A stretch of 59,171 nt of DNA from Planctomycetota bacterium (GCA_029558835.1 JAKQDH010000108.1:1-59171), one strand, 5' to 3'; shown: positions 37,615-47,069, numbered from the stretch's first letter. Numbers and translations: made by a program. Notes: generated by a model not told the origin, from the letters alone.

Positions 37615-40600
37615 CTATTCGATCGCTTCCGCGACGTACTCGATCAAGTGCCGTGGCTGGGCGTCGGTGTGGTGGCTGATGTGCTCGCGGCAACTGAAGC
37701 CGGACACCGCGATGTGCGCCGGGCCGCGGTTGCGGATGGCGGGGAAGAGGCGTTGTTCACCGATGGCGCGGGCGACGTCGTAGTGTTCGACCTCGTGGCC
37801 GAAGGCGCCGGCCATGCCGCAACAGCCGCTGTCGATCTCGCAGCCTTGACCCCCCGTGCAGGCGCGCAGCACGGCCAGAGCGTCGGCGGTGCCGATGAGT
37901 GCTTTCTCGTGGCAGTGGGCATGGTAGAGAAGCGGGCCGACGGGGTGTACGAAACGCAGAGGCTGTGGATGTCCGCCCTGGACTCCTGAGCCAACCCCCC
38001 TCCCTTCGAGGGAGGGGTCGGGGGAGGGTGCGGTCACCGCCGCGTCCCCCCTCACCCTGCCCTCTCCCCCCGAGGGGAGAGGGGTTGCATCCGGTGGAGG
38101 CACTACAGTGTTCCCCCTCACCCTGCCCTCTCCCCCCAGGGGGAGAGGGGTTGTCCCGGATGTCGTTAAGGCGCGGGCGATGAAGGCTTCGATGGTGACC
38201 GTCCGCTCCGCGACCCAGCGGGCGGGGGCGGTACGAACGAGTTGGGGCCACTCGTCGAGGATGGCCGAGACACAGCTCGGCTCGGTGCCGACGATGGTGA
38301 GTCCCTGGTACGCCAGCGGCGCGAGAATCCGCACGTTCTCGTGCGCCAGCAGCTTCGCTTCCGCGAGTAATCCTTTGCTGAGCAGCGGTCGGCCGCAGCA
38401 GACCGTGGCCGGTACGAGGACGCGGTAGCCCAGCGCTTCCAGCACTTTGACGGCCGCCTGCCCGACTCGCGGCTGATAGAAGTTGGTCCAGGTGTCGGCG
38501 AAGTAGACGACGGCCGGCCGGCTGAGCGAGTCGTCGTGGCGATGTTGGCGCTCATGGCGTGCGAACCAGACGCGAAACGTCGGCCGGGCGAAACGCGGCG
38601 GCGGGATACGCCGGTCGAGACCGAAGTGGTGCTCGAGCCACGCCCGCATAGCGCGAGATTGCATGATCCAGTTGCTGAGCGGAGCGAGCCGGCTGCCCCA
38701 GTGCGCGCGGTGCACGGCGTCGGCGATGAAGCGGCTGCGCCGCGGGACGCCGTGGCGCAGGTTGCGCTGGGCAAGCCATTCCATCTTGAGCTTCGCCACG
38801 TCAGTACCGGTGGGGCACTCCCGCCCGCAGGCCTTGCACAGGAGGCAGAAATCCATGACTTCGTGCAGGGCGGGATCGCAGAGATCGGTGATGAGTTCGC
38901 GGTTGGAGAGGGCCAGGCGCAAAGCGTTGGCGCGGGCACGGGGGGTGTGCAGTTCGTCGCCGGTGGCCTGGTACGACGGACACATGGTGCCTGCCAGCTT
39001 CTGGCGACATTGGCCGACGCCGCTGCACATCTGGGCGAGGCCGGCCGGACCGCCGTACACGTTGAAATCCAGCATGGTCGGCACGTGCACCGACGCATGC
39101 TGCGGGCCGTAGCGCAGGTTCTCCGTGAACGGCAACGGATCAACGATCTTGCCGGGGTTGAGGATATGCTGCGGATCAAACGTGTTCTTGATGCGGGCGA
39201 AGGCCGCCACGATCCGCGGGCCGTACAGGCGCTCGAGGAAGCTCGACCGGACAATGCCGTCACCGTGCTCGCCGCTGATCGTCCCGTTGAAGCTGCGGGC
39301 GAGGTCGCCGACGCGCAGGGCCACCCGCTGCAGCTTGGCAATATCGTCGGCTTGCTTGAGGTTGAGCACGGGGCGCACGTGGAGACAGCCGGCCCCCGCG
39401 TGGGCGTAGAACGTGGTGCGTGGAACCCCCTCCTCGGCCAGAATCTGCTGGAAGTGCGCGATGTAGTCGCGCAGGCGCACGGGGTCCACTGCGGTGTCTT
39501 CCACGAAGGCACAGGGCTGCATATCCCCCGGCGCGGACATCTGCAGACCCAGTCCAGCCTTGCGGATTTCCCACACGTCCGCCTGGCGGTGCGGCTCGGT
39601 CACCACGAGGTGGTCGTGCCCAAGCTGCTGGCGCCGCAAGTCATCCGCGAGCGCTTGCAGGCGCTGCGACAGGCTGCCCTCGTCATCGTCGAATAGCTCG
39701 GAGACCAGCAGGACGACCGGCTCGCGCTGGACAAACCAGCGCCGCGGTGCGAGGGCCGGGTTGCGGGCGGCCGCTTCGAGGATCGGCCAGTCGATGAGCT
39801 CGACGGCCGCCGGGCGATGCGCGAGCACTGCCGACACCGCGCTCAGCGCGCTGAGCACGTCATCGAAGTACGCCACGACCAGCCCCGTGCGGCGCGGCAG
39901 CGGCTCCAGCTTGAGCGTGGCGCCGACGACGATGCCCAAGGTGCCCTCGCTGCCGCAAAGGATCGTCTCCGTGTTGATCCGACCGGCGTGCACCCGCAGG
40001 CGGTCCAGGGCGTAGCCGGCGTTGGAGCGCTGGACCTTGGGAAAGCGGGCGGCGATCTCGCCGGCCTCCTCGCGGGCGACGGCCGCGAGCACTTCATCAC
40101 CCCGACGCGCCAGCCCGTCCACGGGCGGTGCGGCGTCGCTGCCCCAACGACAAAGCGACCCGTCGGCCAGCACGACGTCGAGACTCAGCACGTGGTCCAC
40201 GGTCCGACCGTAGCGTGGCGAGTGCGCTCCGGCCGAGTTGTTGCCGATCATGCCGCCCAGCGTCGCGCGGTTGCCGGTGGCCACGTCGGGGGCAAAGTGC
40301 AGACCGTGCGGCTTGAGGACCGCGTTGAGCTCGTCCAACACGACGCCCGGCTCCACGCGCGCCCGGCGCGCCGCCGGATCGACGTGCAGAATCCGGTTAA
40401 GGTGACGCGAACAGTCCAAGATGACGCCGCGGTTGACTGCGGCACCGGTGAGGCCAGTGCCGGCTCCGCGTGCGGTGACCGGCAGGCCGTGCTCCGCACA
40501 GAGTCGCACGGTGACGGCCACATCCGCGACGGATCGCGGCCAGACGACGGCGTCGGGGACAATCTCGTAGATGCTGGCGTCGGTCGCGTAGAGGGCGCGC

Positions 40601-40680
40601 GCCAGCCGGTCGATCCGCACGCTGCCCGCAAGCTGAGCGCGCAGGGCTGCTTCGAGCGCGGTGAGGTTGGACGTATCCAT
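37615..40680 (-). CDS. YdiJ-like FAD/4Fe-4S 2-hydroxyacid dehydrogenase
   Basis: 1021 residues, close to E. coli YdiJ (1018), which oxidises D-2-hydroxyglutarate. Domains: FAD-binding type 4 at about 35-210 (GLPVTARGAGTGLTGAAVNR, GNRATLGGMIGNNSAGAHS), the FAD-oxidase C-domain to about 480 (HAGAGCLHVRPVL, SGEHGDGIVRSSFL), 4Fe-4S motifs (CSGVGQCRQ...CPSY and CLLCKACGRECP), and CCG-type cysteine motifs (TVCCGRPLL; HCHEKALIG...CCGMAGAFGHE). Between the two CCG parts, about 55 residues (37994-38156) come from three family-A hairpin repeats translated in frame (TPLPLGGEGRVRG, TPLPSGGEGRVRG, PSPDPSLEGRG). A TTG start at 40704 is less likely than ATG at 40680. Confidence 0.92.
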   Translation of the reverse strand: MDTSNLTALEAALRAQLAGSVRIDRLARALYATDASIYEIVPDAVVWPRSVADVAVTVRLCAEHGLPVTARGAGTGLTGAAVNRGVILDCSRHLNRILHVDPAARRARVEPGVVLDELNAVLKPHGLHFAPDVATGNRATLGGMIGNNSAGAHSPRYGRTVDHVLSLDVVLADGSLCRWGSDAAPPVDGLARRGDEVLAAVAREEAGEIAARFPKVQRSNAGYALDRLRVHAGRINTETILCGSEGTLGIVVGATLKLEPLPRRTGLVVAYFDDVLSALSAVSAVLAHRPAAVELIDWPILEAAARNPALAPRRWFVQREPVVLLVSELFDDDEGSLSQRLQALADDLRRQQLGHDHLVVTEPHRQADVWEIRKAGLGLQMSAPGDMQPCAFVEDTAVDPVRLRDYIAHFQQILAEEGVPRTTFYAHAGAGCLHVRPVLNLKQADDIAKLQRVALRVGDLARSFNGTISGEHGDGIVRSSFLERLYGPRIVAAFARIKNTFDPQHILNPGKIVDPLPFTENLRYGPQHASVHVPTMLDFNVYGGPAGLAQMCSGVGQCRQKLAGTMCPSYQATGDELHTPRARANALRLALSNRELITDLCDPALHEVMDFCLLCKACGRECPTGTDVAKLKMEWLAQRNLRHGVPRRSRFIADAVHRAHWGSRLAPLSNWIMQSRAMRAWLEHHFGLDRRIPPPRFARPTFRVWFARHERQHRHDDSLSRPAVVYFADTWTNFYQPRVGQAAVKVLEALGYRVLVPATVCCGRPLLSKGLLAEAKLLAHENVRILAPLAYQGLTIVGTEPSCVSAILDEWPQLVRTAPARWVAERTVTIEAFIARALTTSGTTPLPLGGEGRVRGNTVVPPPDATPLPSGGEGRVRGDAAVTAPSPDPSLEGRGVGSGVQGGHPQPLRFVHPVGPLLYHAHCHEKALIGTADALAVLRACTGGQGCEIDSGCCGMAGAFGHEVEHYDVARAIGEQRLFPAIRNRGPAHIAVSGFSCREHISHHTDAQPRHLIEYVAEAIE
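37994..38156. repeat. Three family-A hairpin repeats inside a coding sequence
   Basis: Copies at 37994-38027, 38048-38086 and 38114-38153, each a CTCTCCCC/GGGGAGAG-type stem with the CCCTCACCCTGCC lead. Together they add an in-frame Gly/Pro/Arg-rich linker to the YdiJ-like protein. Confidence 0.8.
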
Positions 40681-40898
40681 GGTCGTAGGCACTGCGGACC
40701 TCAACGCGGGCGATTGTAGCCGGGATGATCCACGGGCCCAAGTCGGGCGGGGGAGGGGGCTTATGTCGCTGGAAATTCCTCAGACTCCCGGGCCGCTTAC
40801 CACCCCCGCTTGAAGGGAGTGTGCTCGGCCGCTACGCTACTGCGGTGGCTTAGGCACAGGACGGGCACGCGACTTGCGGACACCAGGCGGGCTATGCC

Positions 40899-41234
40899 AT
40901 GACCATCGATGTGGAAGAACATGCGGGCATCAAGGTGCTGCACCTGCGGGGCGAGCTGGCCGGCGATGAGGAGCACGCGTTGGTCAACCTGATCAGCGAG
41001 CTGCTGGAGCAGCGGGGCCTGCGCTGCGTCATGGACATGGGGGCCGTGTCGTTCATGAACTCGGCCGGGCTGGGGGACCTGGTGCGCGTGGCCGCCCAGA
41101 TCAATACGTCGGAGGGGCGGGTGATGCTGGCCCGCCTCTCACCGTTTGTGACGGGGGTGCTCCAGTCGACCCGGCTGGACCGGTTCTTCGAGGTGGCGCC
41201 GAGCGTCGAGGATGCGCTGCAGAGGATGGCCTAA
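40899..41234 (+). CDS. STAS-domain anti-anti-sigma factor
   Basis: 111 residues, a single STAS domain. The phosphorylatable serine region is GAVSFMNSAGLGDLVRV (Ser at about residue 55), as in SpoIIAA and RsbV. Such proteins bind an anti-sigma kinase when unphosphorylated and release the sigma factor. The ATG at 40899 has AGGCGG upstream. It is alone here; the only anti-sigma-type kinase in the window is at 50.98-51.45 kb, beside another STAS gene. The 218-bp gap before it has no recognisable gene. Confidence 0.9.
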   Translation: MTIDVEEHAGIKVLHLRGELAGDEEHALVNLISELLEQRGLRCVMDMGAVSFMNSAGLGDLVRVAAQINTSEGRVMLARLSPFVTGVLQSTRLDRFFEVAPSVEDALQRMA

Positions 41235-41261
41235 TCCGCGCAGGCAGCGCCGCAGGGGGTG

Positions 41262-41420
41262 CGTGACAGAACCGGCGGGCACCACGGACGATGTAGCGTC
41301 GGCCCCCCGTGGCCGACGTAGAAGATCGAAGCGTTGCGACATCCTACGTCGCCCGCGGGGGGGGCGACGCTACGCGCCAGGCGCTTCCGATGCGTGCCGG
41401 AAGCCGCCCAATCTGTCACG
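41262..41420. repeat. 159-bp MITE-like element with terminal inverted repeats (family B)
   Basis: The left end CGTGACAGAACCGGCGGGC and right end AGCCGCCCAATCTGTCACG are 19-bp imperfect inverted repeats (9 outer bases identical). Inside are two hairpins, GTAGCGTCGGCC...GGCCGACGTAG (41291-41321) and CTACGTCGCCC...GGGCGACGCTAC (41343-41374). No transposase is encoded. Related pieces: 9527, 19196, 36174 and 58452. Confidence 0.75.
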
Positions 41421-41491
41421 GACCCCGTGGGGCCGGATCGATCGCGGTTGCGGTGAGCGCAGCGGAAGGCACGCTGAGGGGACTTGGGAGA

Positions 41492-44400
41492 ATGGCACAC
41501 GTGAGCAGGCTACTTTGGTCGGTGGTTCTCGCGGCCGTCGCGGTCGCGACGTGGTCGCCCGCCGGCGCGGCAGAGGTGCCGGCGGCCGACCGTTTTCTCA
41601 CGCGGACGCGGCAACTGACCTTCGAGGGTCGGCGGGCGGGCGAGGGGTACTTCTCGCCCGACGGCAAACGGATGGTGCTGCAATCCGAGCGCTATCCGAA
41701 CAATCCGTTCTTTCAGATCTACATCCTGGACCTGACCACGGGCGACTGCGACCTGGTGTCACCGGGCGTGGGGCGCACCACGTGCTCATACTTCCGCGCC
41801 GGCGCCGACGAAGTGCTCTTTGCCTCCACGCATCTGGATCCCGACGCCCGCGCGAAGCAGCAGAAGGAATACGAGGAGCGTGCCCAGGGCGACCGGCCGC
41901 ACATACCGTGGGTCTACGATGAGTTCTTCGACATCTTCTCCAGCGACACCGCCGGCCGGCACCTTACCCGCCTGACGACGGCCGACGGCTACGATGCCGA
42001 GGGCGCGTATTCGCCCGACGGCAAACTCGTTGTGTTCGCCTCGCTGCGCGACGCGTATCCATTGGAGAAGCTGACGCCGGAAGACCGGGCCCGCTGGGAC
42101 AAGGACGCGTCGTACTTCGCCGAAATCTACGTGATGAACGCGGACGGCTCGGACGTCCGCCGCCTGACCGACTGGCCGGGCTACGACGGCGGGCCGTTCT
42201 TCAGCTTCGACGGCAAGCGCATCATCTGGCGGCACTTTGCGGAAGACGGCCTGCACGCCGACATCTACACGTGCCAAGTGGACGGCTCGGACCGCCGCCA
42301 ACTGACGGATTTCGGGGCGATGTCCTGGGCGCCCTACATGCACCCCTCAGGTGAATATGCCATCTTCGCGTCCAACAAGCTGGGCTTTGCCAACTTCGAG
42401 CTCTTCATCGTCGATGCCCGGGGCACGAAGGAGCCCGTGCGGGTCACGTACACGGACGGCTTTGACGGCCTGCCCGTGTTCGACCCACAGGGAACGCACC
42501 TGTCGTGGGCGTCGAGCCGGGGCATGACCGAACCGCACGTCGCCCAGATCTTCCTGGCCGCATGGGACCATGACGCCGCCTGCACCGCGCTGGCGGCCGC
42601 CCCGCCCCGCGGCACACCCGAACCGGCATTCACCGGACACGGCACGGGCGCTTCAGGTTGGCCCGCCTACGGCCTGCCCACCCCCAAGCCCGGGCTCGAA
42701 CCTGCGCTCACCGCCGACGACCTGTGTGAGCACGTCAAGTTCCTCGCCGCCGATGCGCTCGAAGGACGCATGACGGGTACGCCGGGCTGTGACCAGGCGG
42801 GCAAGTACATCGCCGCCCGCTTCACGGAAATCGGCCTGGAACCCCTGGGCGACGGCGGCGGCTACGGGCAGGAGTTCCCCTTCCCGGCCGGCATCGAGTT
42901 GGTGCCCGCGAAGAACGACATGCAGATTACCGTCGGAGGCATGGGGATGCCCGCGGCGGAGCCGGTCACGGCGATACTCGACACCGACTTCCGCCCGCTC
43001 TCCTTTGCCGCCAACGCGAGTGTGACGGGCGAGGTGGTCTTGGCGGGCTACGGGCTGGTCGTGCCGGCGGAAACCGGTAAGGCCAAGTACGACGCCTACG
43101 ACGGCCTCGACGTGAAGGACAAGCTCGTCCTCGTGCTCGACGGCGTGCCCGAGAAACTCAGTCAGGAGGAGCGCATCCGCTTCAGCCATTACGCCAGCAT
43201 TCGCTACAAGGCCAAGCAGGCCCTGCAGCGGGGCGCGGTCGGGTTCCTCCTGGTCGTCGGACCCAACTCGGTCGGCGCCGGCGAGCTGCTGCCACTGGAA
43301 CGCACCGGCAGCGACGCGGGCATCGTGGCCGTCTCCATCTCCGGCGCCCTGGCCGACCGGCTGCTGCAAGCAACCCACCTCACGCTCGACCAGTTGCAGA
43401 CCGCCCTCGACGATGGGCAGTTGCCGGAGCAGGCGCACCGGGCGGCCACCACCGGCGTGAACGTGAAGCTGACGACCCACCTGGCGCGCAAGGAGGGACG
43501 GGCCCACAACGTCGTCGGCTTGCTGCCGCCGCTCGGGCGCGGCGGCATGGCGAACGAATACGTGATCCTCGGCGCGCATTATGACCACATCGGCCGCGGC
43601 GAGGGCGGCGGTTCGCGCGCCCACGCCGGCGAGGAAGGCATGGTCCACAACGGCGCCGACGACAACGCCTCCGGCGTGGCCGTGGTCCTGGAACTGGCGG
43701 CCGCCCTGGCGACCGCACGCCGGCACGCCGCGCCGGACGTGCCGCAGCGCGGCATCATCTTTGCCTGCTGGGCGGGTGAGGAGATCGGCGTCATCGGGTC
43801 CAGCCACTTCGTGCGGCACGCGCCGTGTCCGCTGGGGCAGGTGGCCGCTTACGTCAACTTCGACATGGTCGGCCGGCTCACCGACGGCAGACTCATGCTC
43901 CAGGCTGTCGGGTCGTCGCCGCAGTGGCGCCGCGTTATCGAGAAGATCAACATCCAGGAGCCGCTGGCCATCGTCCTCCAGGATGATCCGTACCTGCCCA
44001 CCGACACGCATGAGTTCTACCCGGCCGGCATTCCCGTCCTGTCGTTCTTCACCGGCGTGCACGATGATTACAATCGCCCCACCGATGATGCCGAAACCCT
44101 TAATTACCATGGCATGGCGCAGATCGGGCATTGGGCGCAGAAGCTCACGACCGAGCTGACTCGGCGCCCTGAGCGCCTCGCCTACGCCGAGGTCAAGCGG
44201 ACCATGCCCAAGGGCGAAGGCGGCGGCCGCGGTCGCACCTACACCGGGATGATCCCGGACTTCTCGGCGAGCGGCGCCGGCGGGCTCAAGATCAGCGGGG
44301 CGCAAGGAGGCAGCCCGGCGGAGAAGGCCGGCTTGCAGGCGGGAGACGTCATCATCCGCTTCGCCGGGCAGGACATCCGCGGGCTGGAGGACTACGCGGC

Positions 44401-44500
44401 CGTGCTGCGCGCGGTACGCCCCGGGGAAGCCATCGAGATCGTCGTGCGGCGGGGGGCAGCGGAGATTACGCTGCAAATTACGCCGGCGTCCCGGAAGTAA
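41492..44500 (+). CDS. Secreted M28 aminopeptidase with TolB-like propeller, PA and PDZ domains
   Basis: 1002 residues from the ATG at 41492 (GGGAG just upstream); an in-frame start at 41309 would be inside the MITE-like element. Signal peptide LLWSVVLAAVAVATWSPAGAAE. Residues about 40-390 form a WD40-like/TolB propeller (GYFSPDGKRMVLQSERYPNN, EGAYSPDGKLVVFASLRD, GPFFSFDGKRIIWRHFA). A PA insert follows (about 560-640), then the M28 zinc peptidase with ILGAHYDHIG, NGADDNASGVAVVLEL, CWAGEEIGVIGSSHF and THEFYPAGIPVLSFFTGVHDDY. A PDZ domain ends the protein (GSPAEKAGLQAGDVIIRFAG). It is probably an extracytoplasmic peptide-degrading enzyme. This four-part fusion is uncommon but coherent. Confidence 0.93.
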   Translation: MAHVSRLLWSVVLAAVAVATWSPAGAAEVPAADRFLTRTRQLTFEGRRAGEGYFSPDGKRMVLQSERYPNNPFFQIYILDLTTGDCDLVSPGVGRTTCSYFRAGADEVLFASTHLDPDARAKQQKEYEERAQGDRPHIPWVYDEFFDIFSSDTAGRHLTRLTTADGYDAEGAYSPDGKLVVFASLRDAYPLEKLTPEDRARWDKDASYFAEIYVMNADGSDVRRLTDWPGYDGGPFFSFDGKRIIWRHFAEDGLHADIYTCQVDGSDRRQLTDFGAMSWAPYMHPSGEYAIFASNKLGFANFELFIVDARGTKEPVRVTYTDGFDGLPVFDPQGTHLSWASSRGMTEPHVAQIFLAAWDHDAACTALAAAPPRGTPEPAFTGHGTGASGWPAYGLPTPKPGLEPALTADDLCEHVKFLAADALEGRMTGTPGCDQAGKYIAARFTEIGLEPLGDGGGYGQEFPFPAGIELVPAKNDMQITVGGMGMPAAEPVTAILDTDFRPLSFAANASVTGEVVLAGYGLVVPAETGKAKYDAYDGLDVKDKLVLVLDGVPEKLSQEERIRFSHYASIRYKAKQALQRGAVGFLLVVGPNSVGAGELLPLERTGSDAGIVAVSISGALADRLLQATHLTLDQLQTALDDGQLPEQAHRAATTGVNVKLTTHLARKEGRAHNVVGLLPPLGRGGMANEYVILGAHYDHIGRGEGGGSRAHAGEEGMVHNGADDNASGVAVVLELAAALATARRHAAPDVPQRGIIFACWAGEEIGVIGSSHFVRHAPCPLGQVAAYVNFDMVGRLTDGRLMLQAVGSSPQWRRVIEKINIQEPLAIVLQDDPYLPTDTHEFYPAGIPVLSFFTGVHDDYNRPTDDAETLNYHGMAQIGHWAQKLTTELTRRPERLAYAEVKRTMPKGEGGGRGRTYTGMIPDFSASGAGGLKISGAQGGSPAEKAGLQAGDVIIRFAGQDIRGLEDYAAVLRAVRPGEAIEIVVRRGAAEITLQITPASRK

Positions 44501-44901
44501 GAGTCCGGCTCGGTGGGATCCGTGGGCTCACCACGGAGGCACGAAGCACACGGAGAGTACAGAGCTGCATAGAACCACGCAAACGGGAAACCAGGAGGGT
44601 GGCATGCCCAAGCCGAAGGCGCCGGCATGCTGTCGCGAACGGCAGCATCGGGCACTTGAGAAAGCATGGCGGCGCTGCGCTTGGCCATGCCACACGTACA
44701 TCCCGATCCGTTTCCCTGTTATATGGAGCGGCTGGGCGCTACCAGTATCCGCACCCGCTGGACGCGAGAGGCTGAGCGAGTGGGATGCCCAACGGGTCCG
44801 ACGCTGTTCTACAGCGTGCTGATAGTCTCCTGTCAGTGCCCACCGCGCCTCCGTGGTAAACATTGCGAATGAGAGCAGGGCGTTCGCTGTAGGGAGACTT
44901 C
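44501..44901. other. Gene-free 401-bp spacer
   Basis: It contains copy 2 of the 108-bp element (44584-44693). The remaining sequence has no ORF with family features. An AGGGAGA site at 44892-44898 serves the next gene. Confidence 0.5.
44584..44693 (+). repeat. 108-bp interspersed element, copy 2
   Basis: ACGGGAAACC, then GGGTGGCATGCCCAAGC, the CGAAGGCGCCGGCATG core, a diverged middle and GCTTGGCCATGCCAC at the end. Same orientation as the 10.9-kb copy. Confidence 0.8.
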
Positions 44902-45885
44902 ATGATGGCGAAAGCGGAAATGACCTGTCGCCCCCTGGGACGTTGCGGCACGCAGGTAAGCGTGTTCGGGCTGGGCGGCTGGACCACGTTCGGAGACAGC
45001 GTCACGGACGCGGCCACCGTGCGGCGCACCCTGGCAGCCGCGTTCAGCGCGGGGATCAACTTCTTCGACATCGCCGACGCCTACGCCCGCGGCGAGGCGG
45101 AACGCGCCATGGGCCGCGTGCTGGGCGAGTTTCCCCGCCACGAGCTGGTCATCTCCAGCAAAGTCTTCTTCCCCATGAGCGACGACGTGAACGATCGCGG
45201 CCTGTCGCGCAAACACATCATGGAGTCCATCGACAAGACCCTGATGCGCATCGGCACGGATTACCTCGACCTCTACTTCTGCCACCGCTTCGATCCCAAC
45301 ACTCCGGTCGAGGAAACCGCCCGGGCGATGGACGATCTTGTCCGCCAGGGCAAGATCCTCTACTGGGGCACCAGCGAGTGGACCGGCACCCAATTGCGCG
45401 ACGCCCACGCCCTCTGCGACCGGCGCCAACTGTATGCCCCGCAGGTCGAGCAGCCGCAATACAGTTTGCTCGTGCGCCATAAGTTTGAGCACGACGTGCG
45501 TCCCGCGGCCGGGGAGCTCGGCATGGGCCTGGTCACCTGGAGCCCACTGGGGATGGGCATCCTCACCGGCAAGTATGATGAGGGCCTGCCCAAGGGCTCT
45601 CGCCTCGCCCGCGTGAAGTGGCTGCACGACTGGATGTACCAGGAAACGAGCCTCGCACGCACCCGGCGTTTCCAGGCGCCCGCCCAGAAGCTCGGCTGCA
45701 CGCGGGCCCAGCTCGCCTTAGCCTGGACCGTGAGTCAGCCCGGGGTCACCAGCGTCATCCTCGGCGTTACCAACCCCGAGCAGCTCGAGGAGAACCTCGC
45801 CGCCCTGGCGGTGGAGATTCCCAAAGCCATGCGCAAGGAACTCGACAAGATCTTCCCCTGCGAACCGGAACCACCAGCACACTGA
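44902..45885 (+). CDS. Aldo/keto reductase (YghZ / Kv-beta-like)
   Basis: 327 residues. An NADPH-dependent oxidoreductase of the AKR TIM-barrel family. Start CRPLGRCGTQVSVFGLGGW; catalytic aspartate and tyrosine in NFFDIADAYARGEAERAMGR; lysine in LVISSKVFF; histidine in DYLDLYFCHRFDPN. The C-terminal cofactor region is VTSVILGVTNPEQLEENL. The subgroup resembles the voltage-gated channel beta-subunit and YghZ, which reduce methylglyoxal and other aldehydes; the exact substrate is not inferable. ATG at 44902 with AGGGAGA five bases upstream. A family-A hairpin lies about 60 bp after the stop. Confidence 0.92.
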   Translation: MMAKAEMTCRPLGRCGTQVSVFGLGGWTTFGDSVTDAATVRRTLAAAFSAGINFFDIADAYARGEAERAMGRVLGEFPRHELVISSKVFFPMSDDVNDRGLSRKHIMESIDKTLMRIGTDYLDLYFCHRFDPNTPVEETARAMDDLVRQGKILYWGTSEWTGTQLRDAHALCDRRQLYAPQVEQPQYSLLVRHKFEHDVRPAAGELGMGLVTWSPLGMGILTGKYDEGLPKGSRLARVKWLHDWMYQETSLARTRRFQAPAQKLGCTRAQLALAWTVSQPGVTSVILGVTNPEQLEENLAALAVEIPKAMRKELDKIFPCEPEPPAH

Positions 45886-45947
45886 ACACCGCACGCCCGC
45901 GCGCGGAACGGGGCACCCCCGCGCGCGGGTCAACGCGCCGGCATCTG

Positions 45948-45990
45948 CACCCCTCTCCCTCCCAGGGAGAGGGGGAGGGGTGAGGGTCCC
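45948..45990. repeat. GAGAGGGG hairpin repeat (family A)
   Basis: CCCCTCTCCCTCC/GGGAGAGGGG stem with GAGGGGTGAGGG tail, downstream of the aldo/keto reductase. Confidence 0.8.
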
Positions 45991-46222
45991 GAAGGCAGAG
46001 CCACGTCGGACACATACAGTTCCCCGCCACGCAGAAGAGCTGGATCAGACCAAACAAACGGAACACCGAAGCCGTGAACCCCTTTCCCCCCACGGAGCAC
46101 ATGTGTGGCGTATACGGCCGCGTGCACGCACTGCCGGCACGCCTTCGCCCCGCCCTGGAAGGGCCGACGCCCGTTGCCAGGGGGTTGCAGCTTGCTGTTA
46201 CCCACATCTCGAGGCGGCCACC

Positions 46223-46799
46223 AGCCCCGTTGACGGGGCTTGCCGCCGCAGGCGGCCTCAGGCCAGCCGTTTACGGCTGGTCCCTGGCGCAGCGGAGCTT
46301 CTCCGCAGCCCGTTTCAACGGGCTTCTTTCTGCGACGCGGCAATGGCTGAAGCCGCCGGCGCCCGCGGCAAGCCCGTTGAAACGGGCTCGGGCGTGTTCA
46401 AGACCTAGTCGGGAAAAGGCAATCCGGTCCCGCCGACCAGCCCTCAAAGGGCTGGCCTACAGCCCGCTGCGCGGGAAAGCCTCATGAATGAGGCTGCCGA
46501 AATGTGGGTAACAGCAAGGGTTGCAGCCCTGGGTGAACGGCTGCCCACCCTGTTTGTCTTTGTGTAGGGCCCGGCGGGGCGGCGCACGGCGCGACATTGT
46601 GTATTATGATCTGCCGCCCCGCCGGGGCTTGATGGATTGATTCTATATCGCGCGATCCCAGGGCTTACGCCCTGGGCTAACGACCCGCACCCCCTTCGGG
46701 GGTGGAGGGCGGTTGGTTTGGGCAGTGATGGGGCACCTTGTTTCGCGCATTCGCAGGGTTTGCGCTCCGGGCTAACGACTCGCACCCCCTTCGGGGGTG
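46223..46799. repeat. Array of ten or more short perfect hairpins
   Basis: Stems of 5-8 bp with 2-4-base loops, each of different sequence: AGCCCCGTTGACGGGGCT (46223-46240), CCAGCCGTTTACGGCTGG (46263-46280), AGCCCGTTTCAACGGGCT (46307-46324), AGCCCGTTGAAACGGGCT (46371-46388), CCAGCCCTCAAAGGGCTGG (46437-46455), GCCTCATGAATGAGGC (46479-46494), CCCAGGGCTTACGCCCTGGG (46658-46677), CACCCCCTTCGGGGGTG (46688-46704 and 46783-46799). A larger hairpin lies at 46571-46625 with 13-bp arms. Confidence 0.85.
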
Positions 46800-46966
46800 A
46801 GCGGCGTTACGCATACCGTCGCTCCCGCATGGACTCAAGGCGCTGCGTGTGTTTCTTCATTCGCTATTCGCTCGTCGCCAATCGGTAATCCCGCCTTCCC
46901 CCTCGCTTGCGCTCGGGGTCGGATGGTCCTCCGCTACCGCATTCGCTATTCGCTGTTTCTCGTGCC

Positions 46967-47069
46967 CCGCTCGCTTCCGCTCAGGCTCGGACGGAGCCCC
47001 TCGTTTCCACTCGGGCTCGGACGGAACCGCTCGCTTTTGCTTGGGCTCGGAAGGGGCCGCTCGGTTCCG
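46967..47069. repeat. 30-bp tandem repeat, 3.4 copies
   Basis: Units at 46967-46996, 46997-47026 and 47027-47056 and a partial unit to 47069, pattern CCGCTCGCTTCCGCTCGGGC then TCGGACGGAA. A related single word (CCCCTCGCTTGCGCTCGGGG) sits at 46910. Confidence 0.8.

Noticed and set aside
45980..46408. Coding gene in the 45.9-47.4 kb region
   Set aside because: Several ORFs of 80-150 codons exist, but all run through hairpins, have no family features and overlap one another in different frames.
46223..46799. CRISPR array
   Set aside because: The hairpins differ in sequence and spacing; there are no constant repeats with unique spacers of equal length and no cas genes.
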